The notes under the pieces were generated by a model, which was not told where the DNA came from, did not search any database, and saw only the letters and a list, made by a program, of their open reading frames with translations. Below are positions 1-6,386 of a DNA stretch of 7,077 bases, piece after piece (the stretch's first letter is position 1; every line of letters begins with the position of its first letter). The DNA comes from Deltaproteobacteria bacterium (GTDB taxonomy: Bacteria > Myxococcota_A > UBA9160 > SMWR01). The stretch spans positions 1-7,077 of the forward strand of contig JAFDAW010000255.1 of NCBI GenBank assembly GCA_019313605.1. Direction: 5' to 3'. The position numbers and the translations under genes were made by a program.

Positions 1-1148
1 CTAACCTCGATCACCTCCACGCGCTGTTCGAGATCCCGCCAGCCCTTCCCGTCGTGAAACCGTTTTGAATTCGACTCCCCAAGCGTTTCGTTATACAGAT
101 CGATGGTCGCGATCCGTGCGCTGGTCGAAGCCCAGGCAACCCGTTGATTGTGGCCCGTCCAGATCACGGGAATCCCCGGCACGGCCGTGCCGGCGACATC
201 GAATTTGGCGCCGCGCACGTGTACGACGTGCAGCAGTGCCGGCGCTGTGGCCTCCAGATGGGAGTCCGCGGCGAGGATCGGATGGCCACTTTCGGTGTGG
301 TTCCCGCCCAGAACCCACGCGCTGCTACCTACAGCCCGGCCATTGAGGCCGAACGCCCGGCGCAGGCGCTCGAGCCCAGCCGTGGGTGCGGCTGCGGATC
401 GATCACGCGGCTTGTCGCTCGCCAACACGCCCTGAAACGGGCTCGGTGGATCTTCTCCAACCGACGGGAAAAACGGCCGTGCGGCCCGACTCCCGAGATA
501 GGCCGTGATGTCTCGGAGTACCAGGCTGACATCGACGCTATCCGCGAGCGCCCAGCTGTAGAACTTCGAAATCGCCAGTGAGTCCGACGGCTGCCATAAA
601 TCAGCTGGGAGCTCCGCGCCCTGCAACCCGATCGGAGCGGCGACCCTGCCATCTCGAATCCGTTCCAATCGCGCGTTGACTCCCGCCGCGTAGGCGACCA
701 GCAGCGCTTGCGAATCTTCGTCGAGACGCTCGAACTGGCGATCGGCGAGCCCTCCCAAATCCAGCGTTCGAGCCCAGCGGTCGGCTTCCAGGCCCGCGGC
801 CCCGACAATTTCCGCCGTTCGCCCTCGCGCACTCGTGAGAAGCCAAATCATTTGCGCCAGGCGATCCTGGGCGTGCGCAAATCCCCACCCGAAGTAGGCG
901 TCCAGATCGTTGGTCGCCTGGATGTGCGGGATGCCGCGAGAATCGCGGTAGATCTCGACGGGCGCCGCTATGCCCGCAACCGCACTCCGCCCGGCTTCGA
1001 GTGGAAAGGCGGCGCGGGCCGCCGCGTCGTCTCGCAGCTTCTCCACGTATATTCCGATCGCAAGCAGAAGGGCAATCACGAGCAGCGCAGCCCCTCGCCG
1101 CCCAAGCCGGAAGCCGTCAGCCCGCTCTCCGCGGAGGTCCGCGCTCAC
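1..1148 (-). CDS. Penicillin amidase/acylase-family hydrolase, 3' part beyond the window
   Basis: This is an Ntn-hydrolase precursor of the penicillin acylase (PF01804) type. Such enzymes cleave themselves into two subunits and hydrolyse amide bonds of acylated substrates such as beta-lactams or acyl-homoserine lactones; the substrate here cannot be read. The frame is open from a GTG at 1148 to the left edge (382 codons), about half the usual 750-850 residues. Residues 20-37 (GAALLVIALLLAIGIYVE) form a signal anchor, so the enzyme is probably periplasmic. The alpha-subunit motif EIYRDSRGIPHI is at about residues 64-75, followed by FGWGFAHAQDRL. The likely processing site and nucleophile is G274/S275 in VGSSAWVLGGN, with S-S-A-W in place of the more usual S-N-x-W. 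Further on come DSHLEATAP and VPGIPVIWTGHNQRVAWAST, also family hallmarks. GTG is chosen because it overlaps the acpS stop (GTGA) and immediately precedes the anchor. Family assignment is firm; specificity is unknown. Confidence 0.9.
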   Translation of the reverse strand, partial: MSADLRGERADGFRLGRRGAALLVIALLLAIGIYVEKLRDDAAARAAFPLEAGRSAVAGIAAPVEIYRDSRGIPHIQATNDLDAYFGWGFAHAQDRLAQMIWLLTSARGRTAEIVGAAGLEADRWARTLDLGGLADRQFERLDEDSQALLVAYAAGVNARLERIRDGRVAAPIGLQGAELPADLWQPSDSLAISKFYSWALADSVDVSLVLRDITAYLGSRAARPFFPSVGEDPPSPFQGVLASDKPRDRSAAAPTAGLERLRRAFGLNGRAVGSSAWVLGGNHTESGHPILAADSHLEATAPALLHVVHVRGAKFDVAGTAVPGIPVIWTGHNQRVAWASTSARIATIDLYNETLGESNSKRFHDGKGWRDLEQRVEVIEV

Positions 1149-1493
1149 CGGTCGGAATTCTCGAAAAGCACGAAGGCCATCGCGTGGCTGCGGGTGCGGC
1201 TGACCGCCAGGTGGGGGTGCGCGTTCCTCGCTGCGGCCAGCTCCGCGACCCGACCGTGCAGTCGCAGCGACAAATGATCCGGGCTCCCGCCGGGCTCGGA
1301 CACCGTCTCGATGTCCACCCAACGGACGCCCCCCGCCCAGCCGGTCCCGAGTGCCTTCATCACGGCTTCCTTGACGGCGAAACGCACCGCGAAGTGCAGC
1401 CCGGCGCGACGCCGCGAGCGACAATCGGCAATTTCTGAACGGGCTCTCTACGCGATCGATCTCGATGACGTCGATTCCGCTCCCGACGATCAA
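1145..1493 (-). pseudogene. acpS: Holo-[acyl-carrier-protein] synthase, frame-disrupted
   Basis: AcpS transfers 4'-phosphopantetheine from CoA to a serine of acyl carrier protein, activating it for fatty acid synthesis in the cytoplasm. Translation from TTG at 1493 gives MIVGSGIDVIEIDRVE, the family N-terminus with the metal-binding Asp8. From about 1430 the match continues in another frame: EIADCRSRRRAGLHF, then RFAVKEAVMKALGTGW with the catalytic Lys-Glu pair, then a normal C-terminus (SHAMAFVLFE) and TGA at 1145-1147. The downstream frame has a TAG just before the junction, so no single frame gives a whole protein. Only 61 bases separate DRVE from RFAVKEA. Relatives have about 35 codons there, so roughly 44-50 bases are missing, a number not divisible by three. 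A G-run just upstream can act as ribosome binding site for the TTG; that frame stays open further upstream, but no ATG or GTG was found in the stretch checked. The break is either a real mutation or a sequence or assembly error. Confidence 0.75.
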
Positions 1494-1667
1494 CGGCCCC
1501 CCCTTCGATTCGACCCCGAGCTTAGCGGCAATGCGCAGAGCGAGAGCCCCCCGTCCTTCTACGCATACCTTCAGTGAGGCGGATGGGTGACCGAACCGGC
1601 TGTTTTCTGGCGCCACATCCGCGAGGTCGGTACCTTGCCCGCCCCTCGTTCAAATTAGGGAGCAAAT
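1494..1667. promoter_or_regulatory. Divergent intergenic region between acpS and gap
   Basis: This 174-base gap separates the minus-strand acpS-acylase pair from the plus-strand gap operon, so promoters for both directions should lie here. I see no pair of -35/-10 boxes at good spacing in either direction. The only clear signal is the ribosome binding site AGGGAG at 1657-1662, five bases before the gap ATG. The promoter role is inferred from gene orientation. Confidence 0.4.
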
Positions 1668-2663
1668 ATGGCAATCCGAGTTGGCATCAATGGTTTTGGT
1701 CGCATCGGCAGGTTGGTATTCCGGGCCGCGCGCGGCCAGGATATCGAAGTCGTCGGCATCAACGATCTGACCGACGCCAAGACGTTGGCTCATCTGCTCA
1801 AATACGATTCCGTCCACGGCCATTACCCGGGCTCGGTGGAGGCGGGAGACAACGCGATCGTCGTGGATGGCGTGACGATCCCGATCAGCACCGAGCGCGA
1901 TCCGGCCAATCTGCCCTGGGGCAAGCTCGGAGCCGCGATCGTCGTCGAATCGACCGGCCTTTTCGTCGATCGGGAGAATGCCAGCAAGCACCTGACCGCG
2001 GGCGCCGAGCGGGTCATCATCAGCGCGCCCGCGAAAGAACCCGATGTCACGCTCGTGCTCGGTGTCAACACGGATGATTACGATCCCGCCGCGCATCGGA
2101 TCGTGTCGAACGCCTCTTGCACCACCAACTGCCTCGGGCCCGTCGCGAAGGTGCTCGACGACGAGTACGGGATCGAGAGTGGCTGGATGACCACCATCCA
2201 CGCCTACACGAACGATCAGGTCATGCAGGATTCTCCGCACAAGGATCTGCGCCGAGCGCGCGCGGGTGCAGTCTCGATGATCCCGACCGGGACCGGCGCC
2301 GCCAAGGCGATCGGTCTCGTGATGCCCCAGCTCAAGGGCAAGCTCGATGGCTACGCGATGCGGGTTCCCACCGCCGACGTCTCCGTGGTCGATCTCAGCA
2401 TCAAGCTCGGCAAGTCGACCGATGCGGACGCCATCAACGCGGCGATGCAGGCTGCCGCGATCGGGCCTCTCAAGGGAATCCTCGAGTACTGCGATGAACC
2501 GCTCGTTTCGATTGATTTCGTGGGCAACCGACACTCGTCGATCCTCGACGCGCAAAACACCCGGGTGATGGACGGCAATTTTGCGAAGATCCTCGCCTGG
2601 TACGACAACGAGTGGGGATACTCTTCCCGCGTGGTCGACCTGGCGCTGCTGATGGGCAGCTGA
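1668..2663 (+). CDS. gap: Type I glyceraldehyde-3-phosphate dehydrogenase
   Basis: This enzyme oxidises and phosphorylates glyceraldehyde 3-phosphate to 1,3-bisphosphoglycerate with NAD(P)+, a reversible cytosolic step of glycolysis and gluconeogenesis. The 331 residues match the usual family length. The N-terminal Rossmann motif VGINGFGRIGRL is at residues 5-16 and is followed by VVGINDL (28-34); an Asp at this point is typical of NAD preference. The active-site motif SNASCTTNCL places the nucleophilic cysteine at Cys151, with its partner His178 in TTIHAYTNDQ. The substrate loop and C-terminal hallmarks (PHKDLRRARAG, AMRVPTADVSVVDL, WYDNEWGYSSRVVDLA) are present. The ATG at 1668 has AGGGAG five bases upstream and the correct N-terminus. 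It is the first gene of the gap-pgk-tpiA-secG cluster, with pgk starting 8 bases after its stop. Nothing is missing or odd in the protein. Confidence 0.98.
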   Translation: MAIRVGINGFGRIGRLVFRAARGQDIEVVGINDLTDAKTLAHLLKYDSVHGHYPGSVEAGDNAIVVDGVTIPISTERDPANLPWGKLGAAIVVESTGLFVDRENASKHLTAGAERVIISAPAKEPDVTLVLGVNTDDYDPAAHRIVSNASCTTNCLGPVAKVLDDEYGIESGWMTTIHAYTNDQVMQDSPHKDLRRARAGAVSMIPTGTGAAKAIGLVMPQLKGKLDGYAMRVPTADVSVVDLSIKLGKSTDADAINAAMQAAAIGPLKGILEYCDEPLVSIDFVGNRHSSILDAQNTRVMDGNFAKILAWYDNEWGYSSRVVDLALLMGS

Positions 2664-2671
2664 AGTACCGG

Positions 2672-3840
2672 ATGGGCGTACAGACCCTGGACGGCCTGCT
2701 CGCCCAAGGCGTGCGTGGGCAGCGCGTCTTCGTGCGAGCGGATCTCAATGTGCCGCTGCGCGACGGAGCCGTTGCAGACGACTCGCGCCTGTGCGCCTCG
2801 CTGCCCACCCTTCGCAGGCTGTGCGAAGCGGGGGCGCGGGTCATCGTCGCTTCCCACCTCGGTCGACCCAAGGGCCAGCGCATGGCGGCGCTCTCGCTGC
2901 GGCCGGTCGCGGCGCGACTCGCCAAGCTGCTGGGCGCGGGGGTTGCGTTTTGCGACGAGTGCGTGGGCGAGAGCGCGCGCTCGGCGATCGATGAACTCGG
3001 CGATGGACGGGTACTGCTCCTCGAAAATCTGCGCTTCCACGCGGGCGAAGAGCGCAACGATCCGGATTTCTCCCCCTCGCAGACGTCTACGTCAATGACG
3101 CGTTCGGGACCGCGCACCGGGCCCACGCGTCGACCGTGGGGATGGCCGCCCATTTCGACCGCGTGGCTGCGGGCGATCTGATGAACTCCGAGTTGCGACA
3201 CCTCCAGGTGGTCCGCGAACCCACCCGGCCGCTACTGGTCATCCTCGGTGGCGCGAAGGTGTCCGACAAACTCTCCGTGCTCGAAGCCCTCGCTCCCCAC
3301 GCGGACGTGCTCGCGATCGGCGGTGCCATGGCGTACACGTTCATCGCGGCAAACGGCGGAGCTATCGGCAATTCCCTCGTCGAACCCGATCGATTTGGCG
3401 ACGCATTGGCGGTGCAGCGCGCCGCTCGCGATGCCGGTCGACGTCTGCTTCTACCCAGCGACCATGTCGTTGCCGATCGATTCGAAGCCGACGCGCCGTC
3501 GCGGGTGGTTGCCGAAATCCCCGACGGAACCCTCGGCCTCGACATCGGCCCCGATACCGCGAACCGCTATGCGTCGGAAGCCGCGAACGCGAAGACGATT
3601 TTCTGGAACGGCCCGATGGGAGTATTCGAGATGGAGGCATTCGCGGCGGGCACCCAAACCGTCGCAGCCGCGGTCACCGACTCACCTGCAACCAGCGTAG
3701 TGGGTGGCGGGGATTCCCTCGCCGCGATCCATCAACTTGGGCTGGCAGATCGAATCGATCACCTTTCAACCGGCGGCGGCGCCTCGCTCGAATACGTTCA
3801 GGGCTTGACGCTACCCGGCGTCGCCGCACTGGAGCGATAA
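2672..3840 (+). pseudogene. pgk: Phosphoglycerate kinase, frameshifted near base 3076
   Basis: PGK transfers phosphate between 1,3-bisphosphoglycerate and ADP. From ATG 2672 the first frame shows VRADLNVPL (residues 21-29), SHLGRPKG (61-68) and LLENLRFHAGEERNDPDF, ending with Phe133 at 3068-3070. It then degenerates and stops at 3179-3181. The true protein resumes in the next frame with LADVYVNDAFGTAHRAHAST from 3076 on, and continues through ILGGAKVSDK, FWNGPMGVFE and STGGGASLEYVQG to TAA at 3838-3840. Only eight bases (C-rich) lie between the Phe codon and the Ala-Asp codons, where relatives have about seven codons, so a 13-base loss restores both frame and length (about 393 residues). Apart from this the gene looks well conserved, suggesting a very recent lesion, a sequence or assembly error, or (less likely) recoding on the five-C run. 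It starts 8 bases after gap, and tpiA starts 3 bases after its stop. A caller without frame correction would report two pieces, ending at 3181 and starting near 3136. Confidence 0.9.
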
Positions 3841-3843
3841 ACC

Positions 3844-4608
3844 ATGCGCAGACCGATTTTCGCAGCCAACTGGAAGATGAACATGAACTCGGCTGACGCC
3901 AGCGCGTTCACCAACCGATTCATTCCCCTCGTCGCGAACGCCGACGAGGTCGACATCGTGATCGCCCCGCCCTTCACGCTGCTCGATCGCCTCGCAAACG
4001 AAATCGCCGGAACCGCGATCCAATCTGCGGGCCAGAACGTCAACCCTGAAGAGAGCGGCGCGTTTACTGGCGAAATCGCCGCCGGAATGCTCGCCGACAT
4101 GGGATGCGCCTATGCGATCGTGGGCCACAGCGAACGGCGCGCACTCTTCGGTGAATCCAGCGAATTCGTCGCGCAAAAAGCCTCGGCTCTGCTCCGTTGC
4201 GAGATCCGCCCGATCGTCTGCGTGGGCGAGACGCTCGAGCAGCGCGATGCGGGCCAGGCGCTCGAGATCGTCGAGACGCAGCTCCGCGAGAGCCTGGCCG
4301 GTGTCTCCAGCGATCAGGCCGAGCAGGTCGTCGTCGCCTACGAGCCGGTCTGGGCCATCGGCACCGGCCGCACCGCGACGCCGGAGATCGCCCAGGAGGT
4401 CCACGCGCACATCCGCGGGCAGCTTTCGGCCCAGTTCGGGGAGGCCGGAAATCGCATCCGGATCCAATACGGGGGCTCCGTAAAGCCAGAAACCGTCTAT
4501 GATCTGATGAGCCAGCCCGATATCGATGGCGCCTTGGTGGGTGGCGCCAGCCTCGACCCCGAGGCCTTCTCGCGCATCGTGCTCTTCCAGAGCCAGAGGA
4601 ACCAATGA
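3844..4608 (+). CDS. tpiA: Triose-phosphate isomerase
   Basis: The enzyme interconverts dihydroxyacetone phosphate and glyceraldehyde 3-phosphate. The 254-residue length is normal, and all catalytic residues are where expected for a complete TIM barrel: Asn9 and Lys11 in AANWKMN, electrophile His95 in AIVGHSERR, and base Glu167 in VAYEPVWAIGTG, which leads into loop 6. The phosphate-binding motifs IQYGGSVKPE (207-216) and GALVGGAS (229-236) are intact. The ATG at 3844 lies 3 bases after the pgk stop, with GGAGCG inside the pgk end (3831-3836) as ribosome binding site. The stop TGA overlaps the secG start (ATGA), so secG is probably translationally coupled. Nothing unusual is visible in the protein. 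Confidence 0.98.
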   Translation: MRRPIFAANWKMNMNSADASAFTNRFIPLVANADEVDIVIAPPFTLLDRLANEIAGTAIQSAGQNVNPEESGAFTGEIAAGMLADMGCAYAIVGHSERRALFGESSEFVAQKASALLRCEIRPIVCVGETLEQRDAGQALEIVETQLRESLAGVSSDQAEQVVVAYEPVWAIGTGRTATPEIAQEVHAHIRGQLSAQFGEAGNRIRIQYGGSVKPETVYDLMSQPDIDGALVGGASLDPEAFSRIVLFQSQRNQ

Positions 4609-5027
4609 TTTCAGCCCTGACCGTCCTGCACGTCATCGTTTGTATTTTTCTGATCGCCGTGGTCCTGCTGCAGCGGGGCAAGGGTGCCGAAATGGGCGCC
4701 GTGTTCGGCGGCGGCGCGAGTTCGACGGTTTTTGGCAGCCGTGGCGCGGGTAATTTCCTCACCCTGCTCACCAAGATCTGCGCGACGGTCTTCATGTTGA
4801 CCAGCCTGTCGCTCTCTTACCTCCTGACAGAACAAGCCGGCGAGCGTTTGTTCGATGGCGAAATCGAGACCAGCGAGCAAGCCCCCTTCGAAGACCTGGG
4901 CACCGTGATGCCGGAAGAGGCGAACGCGGGGGCTCCACAAGCTGACCCGATGGACGCGACCGGCGACGGCGCGGCTCTCGATGAGTTCATTGAAGAAGAC
5001 GCGAACGAGGCCGACGCGACCCCCTGA
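4605..5027 (+). CDS. secG: Preprotein translocase subunit SecG
   Basis: SecG is the small accessory subunit of the SecYEG inner-membrane channel and assists SecA-driven export. The protein has two membrane segments (about residues 2-22 and 52-74). They flank the family signature VLLQRGKGAEMGAVFGGGAS and SSTVFGSRGAGNFLT, including the conserved QxGKGA-like turn. At 140 residues it is longer than typical SecG (about 75-115). The extra part is a tail from about residue 76 with around 20 Asp/Glu and a single Arg, low in complexity and rich in Ala, Gly and Pro, so probably disordered. The ATG overlaps the tpiA TGA (ATGA), and AGAGGA lies just upstream at 4595-4600. The order tpiA-secG-tRNA-Leu is common in proteobacteria. 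The function of the acidic tail is unknown. Confidence 0.93.
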   Translation: MISALTVLHVIVCIFLIAVVLLQRGKGAEMGAVFGGGASSTVFGSRGAGNFLTLLTKICATVFMLTSLSLSYLLTEQAGERLFDGEIETSEQAPFEDLGTVMPEEANAGAPQADPMDATGDGAALDEFIEEDANEADATP

Positions 5028-5028
5028 A

Positions 5029-5057
5029 TTGGTCGCAATCCCAGCGTTCGGTATTCT
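5029..5057 (+). promoter_or_regulatory. Possible sigma-70-type promoter for tRNA-Leu
   Basis: TTGGTC at 5029-5034 and TATTCT at 5052-5057 are separated by 17 bases and would start transcription about 10 bases before the mature tRNA end. Matches to TTGACA (3 of 6) and TATAAT (4 of 6) are modest. The tRNA could equally be processed from the gap operon transcript, since it follows secG by only 47 bases. Confidence 0.3.
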
Positions 5058-5074
5058 CAGCGCGCTCGTCCCAC

Positions 5075-5161
5075 GCGGCAGTGGCGAAATTGGTAGACGC
5101 ACCAGCTTGAGGGGCTGGCGGGGGCAACCTCGTGGAGGTTCGAATCCTCTCTGCCGCACCA
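5075..5161 (+). tRNA. tRNA-Leu (anticodon GAG)
   Basis: A complete cloverleaf can be drawn. The acceptor GCGGCAG (5075-5081) pairs perfectly with CTGCCGC (5151-5157), followed by discriminator A5158 and a genomically encoded CCA (5159-5161). The D arm contains TTGGTAGAC. The anticodon stem CCAGC/GCTGG (5102-5106/5114-5118) encloses TTGAGGG, giving anticodon GAG at 5109-5111, which reads CUC and CUU. A long variable arm (5119-5133) marks a class II tRNA, as expected for Leu. The T arm GGAGG/CCTCT carries the loop TTCGAAT, with one G-T wobble at its base. In E. coli the same isoacceptor (leuU) also follows secG, so the linkage is conserved. Confidence 0.97.
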
Positions 5162-5167
5162 CTTGGA

Positions 5168-5201
5168 CCGAAGATCACCCAGCCAGACGTTGGGCCTTCG
5201 G
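5168..5201 (+). terminator. Two-part hairpin after tRNA-Leu, possible terminator
   Basis: CCGAAG (5168-5173) pairs with CTTCGG (5196-5201), and inside it CCCA (5178-5181) pairs with TGGG (5191-5194), leaving a 9-base loop. It lies 7 bases after the tRNA CCA, where transcription should end or processing should occur. No T-run follows, so it is not a classical intrinsic terminator. A second small hairpin, CGGCC-GATG-GGCCG (5245-5258), lies further on in the fba leader. I see no riboswitch family in 5162-5294. Confidence 0.3.
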
Positions 5202-5294
5202 CACTCATGATTCGGAGAAGCCCGGTTCAGTGTTTCCGGACGCCCGGCCGATGGGCCGAGGAACTACTGGGCATAGCAGCGAAAGGAATAAACC

Positions 5295-6308
5295 GTGTCT
5301 GAACTAGCCAATATCGCGCGGGCCATCGTGGCCCCCGGCAAGGGAATTCTCGCAGCGGACGAAAGCTCGCCGACCATCAAGAAGCGATTCGATTCGATCA
5401 ACGTCGAATCCACCGAGCAGAATCGACTCTCCTACCGCGAGATGCTCTTCACGACCGAAGGCGCCGAAGAATTTGTCAGCGGTGTGATCCTGTTCGACGA
5501 AACCCTCCGCCAGAAGACTTCGAGCGGGGTCGCCGTCCCCGAACTGCTCACCAGCAAGGGAATCCTGCCGGGAATCAAGGTCGATAAGGGAGCGAAAGAT
5601 CTCCCGCTTTGCCCCGGTGAAAAAGTAACCGAGGGGCTCGACGGATTGCGCGAGCGCGTCGCCGAGTATCGACAGCTCGGAGCGCGTTTCGCGAAGTGGC
5701 GCGCCGTCATCAATATCGGCGACGGCATTCCGAGCGACGGCTGCATCCACGCCAACGCCCACGCCCTGGCCCGTTACGCGGCCCTCTGCGTTGAAGGCGA
5801 TCTGGTCCCGATCGTCGAGCCGGAAGTGATCATGGATGGCTCACACACGATCGAACGCTGTCACGAGGTGACGGAGAACGCACTCGCGGCTGTCTTCGCC
5901 GAACTCCGCGACCAGCGCGTACCGCTTGACGAGATCATCCTCAAGCCGAACATGGTCCTTTCGGGAAGCACCTGCCCGACGCAGGCGAGTGTTCGAGAGG
6001 TGGCGGAGGCGACGCTCGCGTGTTTCCGAAAGACCGTCCCCGAAGAGATGCCTGGGATCGTCTTCCTATCGGGCGGGCAAAGCGACGAGTTGGCTACAGC
6101 GCACCTCAACGAGATGAACAAGCTCGGAGGCGGCCCCTGGGAGTTGAGTTTCTCCTACGGACGCGCGCTGCAGGCGGCGCCGCTGAAGGCCTGGGGTGGC
6201 AGCGCGGCCAAAATGCCCGCAGCCCAGCAGGCGTATCTCCACCGCGCGCGATGCAACGGCGCTGCGCGCACCGGCAGCTACACAGAGGCGATGGAGAGCG
6301 GCGCCTGA
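5295..6308 (+). CDS. Class I fructose-bisphosphate aldolase
   Basis: This enzyme reversibly joins dihydroxyacetone phosphate and glyceraldehyde 3-phosphate into fructose 1,6-bisphosphate through a lysine Schiff base. It belongs to the eukaryote-like class I glycolytic family (PF00274), not the zinc-dependent class II family. In order: KGILAADESSPTIKKRF (catalytic Asp22), GIKVDKG (Lys95), FAKWRAVI (Lys134), VPIVEPEV (Glu175 and Glu177), EIILKPNMVLSG with Schiff-base Lys217, and FLSGGQSDELAT. The 337 residues match bacterial members, which are shorter than the roughly 363-residue animal enzymes. The start is GTG 5295, supported by GAAAGGA at 5281-5287 and the normal N-terminus; no ATG fits. It probably has its own promoter in 5162-5294, as the tRNA separates it from the gap operon. 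It uses the products of tpiA and is a functional partner of that operon. Confidence 0.96.
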   Translation: MSELANIARAIVAPGKGILAADESSPTIKKRFDSINVESTEQNRLSYREMLFTTEGAEEFVSGVILFDETLRQKTSSGVAVPELLTSKGILPGIKVDKGAKDLPLCPGEKVTEGLDGLRERVAEYRQLGARFAKWRAVINIGDGIPSDGCIHANAHALARYAALCVEGDLVPIVEPEVIMDGSHTIERCHEVTENALAAVFAELRDQRVPLDEIILKPNMVLSGSTCPTQASVREVAEATLACFRKTVPEEMPGIVFLSGGQSDELATAHLNEMNKLGGGPWELSFSYGRALQAAPLKAWGGSAAKMPAAQQAYLHRARCNGAARTGSYTEAMESGA

Positions 6309-6318
6309 CACCCGCCGG

Positions 6319-6386
6319 CTAGTCGGCCAGGCCGCACAGCCTGGCTCTAATCGGCCAGCCGCAGCCTGGCTAATCGGCCAGGCCGC
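6319..6386. repeat. Three near-copies of the flavin reductase gene's 3' end
   Basis: Read on the plus strand, the units begin CTAGTCGGCCAGGCCGC (6319), CTAATCGGCCAGCCGC (6347) and CTAATCGGCCAGGCCGCG (6370), at spacings of 28 and 23 bases. Units one and two end with CAGCCTGGCT. The third unit is the coding 3' end of the minus-strand gene (Arg-Gly-Leu-Ala-Asp-stop), so each copy carries a TAG on that strand. The units contain the complementary words GCCAGGC and GCCTGGC. Confidence 0.7.
6326..6383. terminator. Paired hairpins between convergent genes, probable bidirectional terminator region
   Basis: GCCAGGC (6326-6332) pairs with GCCTGGC (6339-6345) around a 6-base loop. GCCTGGC (6364-6370) pairs with GCCAGGC (6377-6383), also around a 6-base loop. 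Each stem has seven perfect base pairs, mostly G-C. They sit just after the aldolase stop (6306-6308) and across the stop of the opposing flavin reductase gene, where two convergent transcripts must end. Neither is followed by a T-run, so a role in termination or 3'-end protection is inferred. Confidence 0.4.

Noticed and set aside
708..1277. Plus-strand open frames across the left arm (144-581, 708-1277, 1001-1438)
   Set aside because: The minus strand here encodes continuous penicillin acylase and AcpS sequence. The plus-strand translations show no family motifs.
1494..1610. N-terminal extension of acpS upstream of TTG 1493
   Set aside because: The frame stays open upstream (...GALALRIAAKLGVESKGGP), but I found no ATG or GTG in it, and AcpS normally begins at the M-I-V-G motif.
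1650..2555. Long open frame on the minus strand opposite gap
   Set aside because: It is antisense to an unmistakable gap gene. Its translation is low-complexity and rich in Arg, Asp and Gly, as expected from strong GC bias at codon third positions.
3070..3082. Programmed -1 frameshifting as the explanation of the pgk break
   Set aside because: The C5 run does not form a standard X-XXY-YYZ slippery site in the zero frame, I see no strong downstream stem or pseudoknot, and a shift would still leave four to five residues missing. Kept only as a minor alternative.
3811..4605. 264-residue open frame on the minus strand opposite tpiA
   Set aside because: It mirrors tpiA almost exactly and has no recognisable motifs, while tpiA has all its catalytic residues. 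It is a GC-driven shadow.
5162..5294. Riboswitch or regulatory RNA upstream of the aldolase gene
   Set aside because: Only short generic hairpins are present. No conserved riboswitch core could be recognised by eye.
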